A stretch of DNA of 64,000 nt. Origin: Calothrix sp. FI2-JRJ7. Its GTDB lineage: Bacteria; Cyanobacteriota; Cyanobacteriia; Cyanobacteriales; Nostocaceae. Each line of letters starts with the position of its first letter. Position 1 is the stretch's first letter. The notes under the pieces were generated by a model. That model was not told the origin of the DNA. It saw only the letters and a program-made list of their open reading frames with translations, and searched no databases. Positions 41,049 to 50,800 of this stretch are shown piece by piece. The translations under genes were made by a program, and so were the position numbers. The stretch is taken from the NCBI GenBank assembly GCA_019359675.1, contig JAHHGX010000019.1:1-64000 (forward strand), given 5' to 3'.

Positions 41049-42343
41049 GTTGGGAAATAGTTCATATAGATTTAAGTCAAGATATTCCTGCGCTGTCGAG
41101 CGATAACAATATACATGTTGTGTTTTGGTGGCGCCATATTCCTTTAGCTCACACTGAGATTTTAGCCACTCAGTTACCAATGCCCACAACGCAGGTAGCT
41201 TCTTTAGCAGCATCTGCCATTACGCCGACAGTTGGCGCGTATGTGCTAAAACAAAATTTATTAGAAGATGCACCAATTGATTTTGAGGCTTTAGTTGGGT
41301 TAACACACCCTTTAACTAAATTAGAATACATTTCTCAACAGCTTCAGAAAACAGTTTCTATTGTCATTTGTACCAGAAATCGTCCTGAACAACTCGCGCG
41401 CTGTTTGCAGTCTCTGCAAAACTTATCTCAACCTCCTCACGAAATTATAGTTGTAGATAATGCTCCTACAGATGATGCAACAATGCAAGTTGCAAAAATG
41501 TCAGGTGTAAAGTATGTAAAAGAACCGCGTCCTGGTTTGAGTATTGCTCGAAATACAGGCATTCGTCACAGCACAGGTGAAATTATTGCTTTTACTGATG
41601 ATGATGTAGTTGTTCATCCTGATTGGATTATCCGCTTACAGCAAGCTTTTGATGACCCCAAAGTCATGTCTGTAACTGGATTGGTATTACCTGGTGAGCT
41701 AAAAACAGAAGCACAAGTTATGTTTGAAAAACATCTTGGCTGTTTTAATTTTGGGTACCAACCAAGAACGTATGATAGTGACTTTTTCCAATTAACGAAA
41801 GTTCTCGGCGCCCCCGTTTGGCATATTGGTGCGGGTGCTAATATGGCGATTTTACGTCAAGCGGTTAATTTGGTGGGTGAATTTGATGAGCGTCTTGGCG
41901 CCGGAGCTGCTGGTTGTAGTGAAGATTCAGAATTTTGGTATCGACTTTTAGCAGCAGGTTGGATATGTCGTTATTACCCAGCATCTGTAGTATATCATTA
42001 CCATCGCGGCAGTGTAGATAGTTTGAAACAACAAATGTATTGTTATATGCGCGGTCATGTAACTGCGCTTTTGGTGCAGTACGAAAAATATAATGACCAG
42101 GGCAATTTACGCCGATTATTCCGAACTATTCCGAAGTGGTATATTAAGTCATTTATTAAAGCGTTGATTAAAAAGTCTAAATTTAGTACTTTCTTTGCGG
42201 AAATAGCAGGTTGTTTTTCAGGTATTATTTATTACTTGAATAAGAAATATTTCGTAGGGTGCGTGAAAGCTATTACAAACTTCAATGAAATGAAAAATTC
42301 AACTGCTTTCACGCACCCTCCCGTCACGCATCGGATGAAATAG
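41045..42343 (+). CDS. Glycosyltransferase family 2 with N-terminal extension, repeat-encoded C-terminus
   Basis: A 432-residue GT2 built like the preceding gene: a small N-terminal domain (NNIHVVFWWRHIPLAHTEI), then VSIVICTRNRPEQLARCLQS, FTDDDVVVHPDW and GAGCSEDSEFWYRLLAAGW. The last 30 residues (VGCVKAITNF to FTHPPVTHRMK) are encoded by a hairpin repeat and are unlike the family, so the original stop was probably lost by insertion or read-through of the repeat. The enzyme core is intact. Confidence 0.88.
   Translation: MSWEIVHIDLSQDIPALSSDNNIHVVFWWRHIPLAHTEILATQLPMPTTQVASLAASAITPTVGAYVLKQNLLEDAPIDFEALVGLTHPLTKLEYISQQLQKTVSIVICTRNRPEQLARCLQSLQNLSQPPHEIIVVDNAPTDDATMQVAKMSGVKYVKEPRPGLSIARNTGIRHSTGEIIAFTDDDVVVHPDWIIRLQQAFDDPKVMSVTGLVLPGELKTEAQVMFEKHLGCFNFGYQPRTYDSDFFQLTKVLGAPVWHIGAGANMAILRQAVNLVGEFDERLGAGAAGCSEDSEFWYRLLAAGWICRYYPASVVYHYHRGSVDSLKQQMYCYMRGHVTALLVQYEKYNDQGNLRRLFRTIPKWYIKSFIKALIKKSKFSTFFAEIAGCFSGIIYYLNKKYFVGCVKAITNFNEMKNSTAFTHPPVTHRMK
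42257..42318. repeat. Hairpin repeat GGGTGCGTGAAAGC at the glycosyltransferase 3' end
   Basis: GGGTGCGTGAAAGC at 42257 is the exact inverse of GCTTTCACGCACCC at 42305, with a 34-base loop. It lies entirely inside the coding frame and provides its C-terminal tail. Confidence 0.8.
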
Positions 42344-42384
42344 ACCGCAAAGTACGCAAAGAAAGAGGAAGAAGAGATTAATAT

Positions 42385-45300
42385 ATGAAAGTATCTATTA
42401 TTATACCAGCTTATAATGCGGCGCCGACAATTAGTGAAACACTATTGTCTTTGCAGGCACAAACTTATTCTGATTGGGAAGCAATTGTAATTGATGATGG
42501 TTCGAGTGATGATACGTTTACAGTAGCTAATGAATTTGCAACACAAGACTCACGTATCAGAGTAATTAATCAATTAAATCAAGGTGTAAGTGCCGCGCGC
42601 AATTTTGGAGTTAAAGAAGCATTGTTTGATTGGGTACTATTTCTTGACGCTGATGATTGGATTTTACCCCAACACTTAGAAAAATTAACAGAAGTTCTTA
42701 AGCTTGATGCAAATGTTGATGCTGTTTACTCCGGTTGGGTAAGAGTTACACCTGATGGTAAATTTATAAATTACGACTTTTCTAATCAAGCTAGTCAAAT
42801 GTTCGCTGCATTTGCTGGTAGCTGTGTGTTTGCGATTCATAGTTGTATTGTTCGCCGTAGTATTATATTAGATGTTGGTGGCTTCGACGCTGAGTTACCA
42901 ACTTGTGAAGAATGGGATTTATGGCAAAGAATTGCACGTACTGGCGCCCGTTTCGCTGCGATACCTGAGAAGAGCGCGTGTTATCGAATGCGTCCAAATT
43001 CCGCTTCTTTTAATACACGCCAACTTTTATATGATGGGTTAAAAGTAATTACTCAAGGATATTCTCCTGACTCACGAGTTAAAAATCCATCTCTCGCTTA
43101 TGCTACTGGAATGCCATCTCAGGAATTATCTGGTGCCAAACTTATATTTGTTTGTTGGGTAGCTGGACTTGCACTCGGTTCGGGTGGTGACTTTTTACCA
43201 ATACTTTCTGCTGTAGAAAACGAACAAGAACCTGGACTTAACCCAGAAATTGTTGCTCTATCAATTTTTTGGTCTACATTCTTACCTACTGGTCAAACAC
43301 CATCAGATTGGTATGAGTTATGGTTGAAACTAGAATCAAAAATTACAGAATTCTTAACAGCATTAGAGAAATTATCTCTGGCGCCTGCTTTAACTATTCG
43401 TGCATCTAAAAAATTACAAGATTTAATTTTAGAACACACAACTGCCATAAAGCCATTGACTTTAGGCACTACTTATGCTGTACAGCAAGAAGTTACAGAA
43501 GCATTTATAGATATTGTGGCGCCATCTGAAACAGAACGCTTGCATTGTGCCGTTACCATACAAGGTAAGCATTTAGGAAATGTTATTTTACCTATCTGTG
43601 ACGGAGTTGTTTCTAGTCACGTTCTCCAAGATGCTATTGCTGCACAATTTGCTTGGGAAATTCTCGGTAACTACTTTAACAACACAGTATACCGTCAACT
43701 CACCACTAAACGCACTTCCACAGAGTTATCAGTTTGGCGGGATAATATTCATCTTGCCTCAATGCCCGAAAATGAAGTATTACACAACCACATCGGATGG
43801 ATAGTTTTTCTCCAAGAACTTTGGGGAGCTAACTGGGAGCAAAGCTATTTTTATAACGAAAGTTTGACAAAGCTGCAACAACTCAAAGCAGTTGTAAAGA
43901 GTTTACAGCAAAGCAACATTAAGTCGATAGCAGAAAATTTTATCCCTACAAAGCAGCAAGTTGAAAATTGTGTAACAGTTGAAGTCAGTCAAAAATTACC
44001 TACGCTGATAACTAGTGCAGATAAACTACAAATTATTCCTACTGTTGGTGGAGTTGCTTTAGGAAAAGTAGCTTATCAAGTCAAAGATAACAAAGTCACA
44101 CCTCAACAACTACGAACCGTTATCATACAGGAAGCTAGGTATGAACTAGCTGTTGCTGCTGTCCGGGAAGGATTACTAGGAATGCCGCTAACTGGTAATT
44201 TAAGAGAACGGTTAGCCAAAAAACCATTGCTTCAAAATCATGATGATACTAATATAATGCTTGGGCGCCATGCTGGAGCAATCGGAACGAGTAGCTCACG
44301 ACTAGCAACTCTCCCCAAAGCTGCAAAACAAGACTTACTTATAGCAGCATTACTTACAGATGAAAAGTTAGTAGCAAAAAATAAGAGTGAGCATCCACAG
44401 CAAAAAATTAACCTGCGCTCAAATTTTGAAACACTGTTTGCCAAAAACCCTGACCCTTGGAAATACACTAGCCCATACGAACAGACAAAATACGAGCAAA
44501 CTTTAGAATTGCTACCAAATGTCAAATTTGAGCATGTGTTGGAATTAGCATGTGCAGAAGGACATTTTACAGCACAACTGGCGCCGAAAGTTGGTAACTT
44601 AGTTGCAACAGATATTTCTCAAATTGCTCTAGAAAGAACAGCAGAAAAATGTAAAAATTTAAACAACATCAGCTACGAACGTCTTGATGTAATTACAGAG
44701 TCAATTAACGGTAAATACGATTTAATCATTTGTAGCGAGGTTCTGTATTATACCGAAAAAGTTGAAATACTTTCTTTAGTTGCAAACAAAATAGCTAATG
44801 CTCTCAAACCAGGTGGTTACTTTATTACAGCACATGCTAACTTAGTTCGAGATGAACCAAACCGACCGGGTTATAATTGGGGTTATGCATTTGGAGCAAA
44901 AGTTATTGGTGATACGTTTGCTAACACTCCACCACTGCAATTAATAAAAGAGCTACACACCCCTTTATATAGGATTCAACTTTTTCAAGCTTTGCCTAAT
45001 TCAACACCAATAACACCAGAAATAATCGAAATACCTCAACCGACACCACCGCCTGCTAAGGTAGCAAATACTGTATTATGGGATGGTGGCAAGCCGCAAG
45101 ATTACTGGCACGAAGAAATCGTCACCGCAAAACTACCAATTCTCATGTATCATCGCGTACATCCAGAAGGAAAAGCAGAGACTGCGCGTTGGCGAGTTAC
45201 ACCCGATGCATTTGAGCAACAACTAAAATATTTACAAGAAGCTGGATATTACAGCGTGAGTTTAGCAGACTGGGGTGAAGCAATACTCAAAAAGCAACCA

Positions 45301-45819
45301 CTTCCAGGTCGAGCAATTTTAATTACGTTTGACGATGGTTATCAAGACTTTTATGACTATGCTTTTCCCTTATTAAAACGTTATGGTTTTTCCGCTACCG
45401 TCTTTCTCGTTGCCAATAATATCGGAAAAACTAATACTTGGGATAGTTTTTATGACGAAGAATTACCTTTAATGGGGTGGGATAGTATAAAAGAACTCCA
45501 ATCTGAAGGCATTGAATTCGGTGCCCATACAGCTACACATCCTCATTTAACAGCACTTTCACCCCTTGAAATTGTCACTGAAGCCACGAAAGCGCGAATC
45601 ATATTACAACAAGGTTTGAGTAGAACACCTCTAACTTTTGCTTATCCATATGGTGATACAGATACAGTTGTACAGCATTTAGTTGGCGCCTGTGGTTATA
45701 TATATGGTGTTTCCTGCAAATCTGGGTTAAGCAGCTTTCAAGATTCTTTACTCGCACTATCAAGAGTTGAAGTTACAGGAAGTGATACTTTGAGAGAATT
45801 TATAGCCAAATTGAGTTAG
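42385..45819 (+). CDS. Trifunctional fusion: glycosyltransferase 2, SAM methyltransferase, polysaccharide deacetylase
   Basis: A 1144-residue protein. Residues 1-230 are a GT2 domain (VSIIIPAYNAAPTISETLLS, VIDDGSSDDT, FLDADDWILP). Residues 230-690 contain regions I cannot assign. From about 690 a class I methyltransferase begins (NPDPWKYTSPYEQTKYEQTL, SAM motif VLELACAEGHFTAQLAPKVG, CSEVLYYT). From about 925 a NodB-type deacetylase follows (PILMYHRV, metal site ITFDDGYQDF near 978, metal histidines in GAHTATHPHL, then FAYPYGDTD). It would add, methylate and deacetylate sugars of one polymer. It is last in the operon and clearly a single frame. Confidence 0.9.
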   Translation: MKVSIIIPAYNAAPTISETLLSLQAQTYSDWEAIVIDDGSSDDTFTVANEFATQDSRIRVINQLNQGVSAARNFGVKEALFDWVLFLDADDWILPQHLEKLTEVLKLDANVDAVYSGWVRVTPDGKFINYDFSNQASQMFAAFAGSCVFAIHSCIVRRSIILDVGGFDAELPTCEEWDLWQRIARTGARFAAIPEKSACYRMRPNSASFNTRQLLYDGLKVITQGYSPDSRVKNPSLAYATGMPSQELSGAKLIFVCWVAGLALGSGGDFLPILSAVENEQEPGLNPEIVALSIFWSTFLPTGQTPSDWYELWLKLESKITEFLTALEKLSLAPALTIRASKKLQDLILEHTTAIKPLTLGTTYAVQQEVTEAFIDIVAPSETERLHCAVTIQGKHLGNVILPICDGVVSSHVLQDAIAAQFAWEILGNYFNNTVYRQLTTKRTSTELSVWRDNIHLASMPENEVLHNHIGWIVFLQELWGANWEQSYFYNESLTKLQQLKAVVKSLQQSNIKSIAENFIPTKQQVENCVTVEVSQKLPTLITSADKLQIIPTVGGVALGKVAYQVKDNKVTPQQLRTVIIQEARYELAVAAVREGLLGMPLTGNLRERLAKKPLLQNHDDTNIMLGRHAGAIGTSSSRLATLPKAAKQDLLIAALLTDEKLVAKNKSEHPQQKINLRSNFETLFAKNPDPWKYTSPYEQTKYEQTLELLPNVKFEHVLELACAEGHFTAQLAPKVGNLVATDISQIALERTAEKCKNLNNISYERLDVITESINGKYDLIICSEVLYYTEKVEILSLVANKIANALKPGGYFITAHANLVRDEPNRPGYNWGYAFGAKVIGDTFANTPPLQLIKELHTPLYRIQLFQALPNSTPITPEIIEIPQPTPPPAKVANTVLWDGGKPQDYWHEEIVTAKLPILMYHRVHPEGKAETARWRVTPDAFEQQLKYLQEAGYYSVSLADWGEAILKKQPLPGRAILITFDDGYQDFYDYAFPLLKRYGFSATVFLVANNIGKTNTWDSFYDEELPLMGWDSIKELQSEGIEFGAHTATHPHLTALSPLEIVTEATKARIILQQGLSRTPLTFAYPYGDTDTVVQHLVGACGYIYGVSCKSGLSSFQDSLLALSRVEVTGSDTLREFIAKLS

Positions 45820-45820
45820 T

Positions 45821-47815
45821 CTAATGTCTAATTGTTTTAATTACAACTTGACTAGCTACCCAATCATCGTATTCCTCAACTGCTTCATCTAAAATGATAT
45901 CGCGCGGTTGCCAACGACTCATTAAACGGTTGAGGGTACTTGTCCGTAAACTACGTTGAGTATATTTTTTACGCGGTAAATCGAGTTTATCTTGTTCTAA
46001 TAATCTGGCATCAAATTCATTCGTGCAAACGATGAGTTTTAAAATATCTTGATACTCTGTAACTCCTTGGTGCCACAAATCATCGGGAACAGTCGCAGGA
46101 ATAGCTCTTCCACCTAAAGCCCAACCTTGCTGGTTAGGTTCAAGTTTAATGTAACCTGCTTCAAAAAAACCCGCATTAATCGAGAATTGTTCGGTTAAAT
46201 CGAGTAATGCACAATAAAGGGTTTCGCTGCTAGTATTTTTAAGCTTGATTTTGAAAGTCGGTCGATTCCATTTACCGCTATCATCTTGATAATAGTTAAG
46301 ACGAATTGGACTATCTTCTAAAAGTTGATTGTTTTGATAAATTTCAAGTTTAATTGCCGAAGCACTAATTCGACTATTTGCAGGACTTTGTAGTTCGCTC
46401 AGATTTGTCCAGCGGGCAATATGTTCGAGACGTTGAACAACTAATATAGCGCCTTGTTGGCTATAATTAGGAATTTGATTAACTATAGGTACGCCATCCG
46501 CAGGTCGAGTAATAATATATTCTCCGTTTAGAGCGACAACTTTAAATTCAGCGGTCTCGCTATCGCTAACTTCGCGTACATACACAGAAGGTTGCTCATT
46601 ATCAATATTTTGTAATGCTTGTTTTAATAATTGTACCCCTTCTGAATCACCAACAAAGCGTACACCTAATGGTGGTACAGGTAAACTGGTAATAACGGCT
46701 TTGAAAGTTTGTTCTGTGTCTAAATTTGTAATTCCGTCGATTGTAATTTGACTCAGTTGTGGTAAAACTTCGGTAACTTGCGCTTCTCCAAGTTTATTAG
46801 ATAGTTTGCGTAAATTTTCTGCTTTGGCTGTAATTGGAAATAGCGCCAAATGCATAGTTTCTCCATTATATGGACGAGGTACACCATGTACGGCGCCACC
46901 ATCAATTATCCAACCATATTGTTTGTGATAAGAAACAGTATAGTATGGATGGCAATCACGTACCGCCCCACCTAGAAATAATTGGTCTAATTCTTTACTA
47001 TCGGTTGCTTCTAATTGCGGTGATTGTTGTTTAACTTTACTGCGTACCAAAGCATTGATACGTTTAAATAAATCTCGATAGCTAAGATTTCCTTGAGTTT
47101 GGTTAAGGGTTTTGGTAAGAAAATAACAAAAGGCTCCCCGGTGTTCACCATCAACGTTATATTCTTTGGCGGTTTCCGAATTTTGACAAGATGCGAATAA
47201 AATATGTTTACCCCTTGGTAAACTCCAACCTGATGCTTGTCGGTCTAAGGAGCGAAAACTTTGAATATCGAGTTGGGAAAAAATAAAACTATCTATAGGA
47301 CGAGAGCGCACCGAGGCAGTATATTGGCGAACTGCGGTTTCTTGGAATGGGTCTCTTGTCCCCGAACCGGAATGACAGCAATCTAAAATCAGGGTAATGT
47401 GCGGATTTTTTTGCGCTACCTCCGCGATTAACTTGGCTAATTCTTTATCTGCTAAATCCCAACCACCTTCCATACGGCTATCATAGCAAACGAGCGTTTC
47501 GTTCAATTTTTCCGGTTGAAATTCCCAAAATTCTTTTGGTGCTGGCTCTTGGGAACCATGACCACTGTAATAAAATAAAGCAACATCATTGCTGTTCGCT
47601 TGACATAAATGCTCGCGAAAACCATCTATTATACCTTGACGGGTTGCTTCTGAATCTTTAAGAATTTTTAAGTGTAAATTCCATCCTTCAGTTTTTACCC
47701 GTGTTTCTAAATATTCTTCTACAGCCATTACATCATTAATGCAGCCTTGGAGCCGACTAACGGGTGTAGCATAGTTATCAATACCTACTAATAATGCGTA
47801 AATGTTACTAGCCAT
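45821..47815 (-). CDS. Caspase-like (orthocaspase) protein
   Basis: A 664-residue protein with an N-terminal caspase-hemoglobinase fold: YALLVGIDNYATPVSRLQGC, the catalytic His86 in FYYSGHGSQ, and the catalytic Cys146 or 147 in ILDCCHSGSGTRDP. The region after about 290 has beta-rich repeats of an unassigned type and no ATPase. Orthocaspases usually cleave after Arg or Lys. It is the downstream member of a two-gene operon with 47883-52313, 67 bases apart, so the larger sensor-like caspase may activate it. No signal peptide. Confidence 0.88.
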   Translation of the reverse strand: MASNIYALLVGIDNYATPVSRLQGCINDVMAVEEYLETRVKTEGWNLHLKILKDSEATRQGIIDGFREHLCQANSNDVALFYYSGHGSQEPAPKEFWEFQPEKLNETLVCYDSRMEGGWDLADKELAKLIAEVAQKNPHITLILDCCHSGSGTRDPFQETAVRQYTASVRSRPIDSFIFSQLDIQSFRSLDRQASGWSLPRGKHILFASCQNSETAKEYNVDGEHRGAFCYFLTKTLNQTQGNLSYRDLFKRINALVRSKVKQQSPQLEATDSKELDQLFLGGAVRDCHPYYTVSYHKQYGWIIDGGAVHGVPRPYNGETMHLALFPITAKAENLRKLSNKLGEAQVTEVLPQLSQITIDGITNLDTEQTFKAVITSLPVPPLGVRFVGDSEGVQLLKQALQNIDNEQPSVYVREVSDSETAEFKVVALNGEYIITRPADGVPIVNQIPNYSQQGAILVVQRLEHIARWTNLSELQSPANSRISASAIKLEIYQNNQLLEDSPIRLNYYQDDSGKWNRPTFKIKLKNTSSETLYCALLDLTEQFSINAGFFEAGYIKLEPNQQGWALGGRAIPATVPDDLWHQGVTEYQDILKLIVCTNEFDARLLEQDKLDLPRKKYTQRSLRTSTLNRLMSRWQPRDIILDEAVEEYDDWVASQVVIKTIRH

Positions 47816-47882
47816 AACAATTATCTTTAATTTGCTATATTATTCTAGGTGTTATCAATGTCAAATTATGCACCCAAGTTTG

Positions 47883-50800
47883 TTATGGACACAAGTCGCG
47901 TTCGCTTTGGTTTGAATTATTCTGAAGGTAATTCCGCACCCGATTACAAACCTGCTGTATCAGTTCGTTAGATGATTGAATTGACCACGATTTGATGCTA
48001 CCATCGCTGCCAATAGTCGTTAGTTGCTTACCATCCGCACTTAAACTAATGCCGTTAACCGCTCCTTGTTGAGTTTGCCATGAAGAAAATGGTAATCGCT
48101 CTTCGGGGTCTTGCAAATTCCATAATTGGATGCGACCTTTGCTATCGCTACTAATAATTCTTTTGTTATCTGGAGTAAAGGTAACTGCGGTAATTTGAGG
48201 CCCGTATATTTGAAAACTTTCTGTCCATTTCCCGTCAAGCTTCCATAAACGAACCGTACCATCATTCCCACCACTCACGATTTGCTTGCTGTCTTGACTA
48301 AACGCTACACTGTTAACTGCACCTAAGTGACCTTCAAAGGGTTTTTGCAAAAGTTGACCTTGTAAGTTCCATAGATACATCTTACCGTCATCGCTACCAC
48401 CAAGTATTTTCTTATTATCTGGACTTAAAGCCAAGCTTTTAATTGGAGACGCATTTGTTGGGAATGATTTTCCTTCCTGTAACAATTGCAAGCTCCACAA
48501 ACTGATTTTACCGTCATCGCTACTACTAATTATTTTCTGACTATCTTGGCTCAATGCCACACTTGTAACCGAACGCGAATTTGTTGAAAATGATTGTTTT
48601 TCCTGTTGACCTTGCAAATTCCAAAAACTAATTATACCGTCTTTATTACCACTAATGATTTGTTTATCGTTGGCGCCGAAGCTAGCAATTTTGGCAAAAT
48701 TGTTATTATTAAAATGATTAAATGCTCGATTCTGTAAATTCCAGATACGAACCATTGTATCATCGCTGCTACTTGCTAACTGCTGACCATTAGGGGTAAA
48801 ACTCACACTTCTGACGGGTCCTTTATGACCGATAAATTCCTCTAATTTATGACCTTCCAAATTCCAAATCATAACAGTTCCGTCTCCTCCAGCAGTCGCT
48901 AATTGCTGGTTATCGGGACTAAATACAACATCCCAAAGTTTACCCTGTTCTGCATTCCATTCTTTAATAGGTTTTTTTAAAAGTGCTTGTATTGGTGTTT
49001 TTACTGGTGTTTTGATTGGTGTTTTGATTGATTGTTGAAATAAGTTGCTATCGACTATCCAAACGCGGACAAAATCATCTTCTCTATCATCATTTCCGAC
49101 GCTAGCTAATTTTTGATTATCTCGACTAAAACTTAAACTATTTACCGATTTTTGATAACCTGTAAATTCTGCTAACTCCTGACCTTGAAAATTCCACAGA
49201 CGGATAATGCCATCATCTCCACCGCTAGCTATTAACTGACCATCAGAACTAAAACTGATACTTTTAACTGGTTTTTGATGCCCTTTTAATTCTACCAATA
49301 ACTGCCCTTGTGAATTCCATAGACGAACAGTACCGTTATTTCCAGCACTCGCGATTCTATCATCAAGGCTAAACTTAAGCGCCCACAATCGCCCTTGTTG
49401 TGCATTCCATTCTTTGACTAATTGCCCTTGCAAGTTCCACAAACGAACCATACCATCATCCCCAGCAGTTGCGACAAGTTTACCTGTAGGGCTAAATTTG
49501 ATACTTCTTACCGAATTATTGTTTTTTTTCAATTCCTGTAATTGTTTACCCTGTGAACTCCACAATCTGGCTGTACCATCATCTCCACTGCTAGCCAATA
49601 GTTTACCATCTGGGCTAAATACTACACTTCTAACCGGACGTTCGTACCCTTCTAGACGATTGTGTTCTCTAACTGTATAAACTGCTCGTTGCAGCGTTCC
49701 TTCAATTTTTTCGCTCAGTAGAGAATTGGGTGGTATAACTTTTAAAAGTGGATGTTCTAAAGTTTTTCCAGCTTGCAAAACCTCAATCATTCCATCCAAA
49801 GATTGATTATCCTGCAATTGTATTTCTGCGGCGCCTCTGAATGTCTTGGCTTGTTCTATCTGGGAGGTTCTTAAATTCCACAAAACTCCAAGTGTCAACC
49901 CAGTTAAAGCCAACATTACACTATTCGCTATCCGCCATCGTAAGCTGACATTCCGACGTTTTTGTAATACGCTTTTTTGAACAAACTCAGCTTCTAATTT
50001 GTTAAACCAATTTTGCTCTTCGTTGAGTTGCCAATTTAAAACATCAAGATAGGGATTGGCGTTCCAAAGAAATTGGATAGGTTTTTTGTACGCACGTTGC
50101 TGTTGATGAGATTGCGAATATCGCTTCCATAATCGCATCAACCTGGTACCGCCTTGACTAAATACATTTTCTATAGTATTCAATCGACGGTCTAGCCAAT
50201 CAATCGCAGGCTCAATTTTATCTGAAAAATCGGTTGGTTTTGTTTGGCTTTTCACACTTTGCCACTCTACTGCCGCAGGTGTCAGGCGCCGTTGTAAAAT
50301 AATACTTTCTTTTTCATCTGGCTTCCACAGTTCTAAACGTGGCCACCCCTGCACTAAAGCATCGTGGGCTGGTTCCACATAAGGTTTACCGTCAGCATCT
50401 TGTCCTTCTACTAACAGACGAGCATCGCTAAAACGGCGAATTACTTCGTGAATGCGGGTATTTTCTGGTTCAGGATATTCTAACTCAGATAAAGCTACCC
50501 GTCTACGCGCCAATTCTTCCCCACCCACTGCTACCATCCGTAACATCAGCTTACGGATAGTTTGAGCATATGATGTATCTTTTTTAACTAAATTATCATA
50601 CTCACGGTCTGCTCTTTGGGTCAAACTGCTGGTTACACCTCCCAATTCTTCGTAATCTGCTTGCGTAATTACTCTGTCGCTTCTTGTACCAACACTCACA
50701 CTCTTTAAATACAGCAAATATAATTCGCTAAGGGCAAAAGACAACAACGGCAACGCACCTGGCATTTGTGCGACTTCATCAATTAACCTGTCCACCAAAC

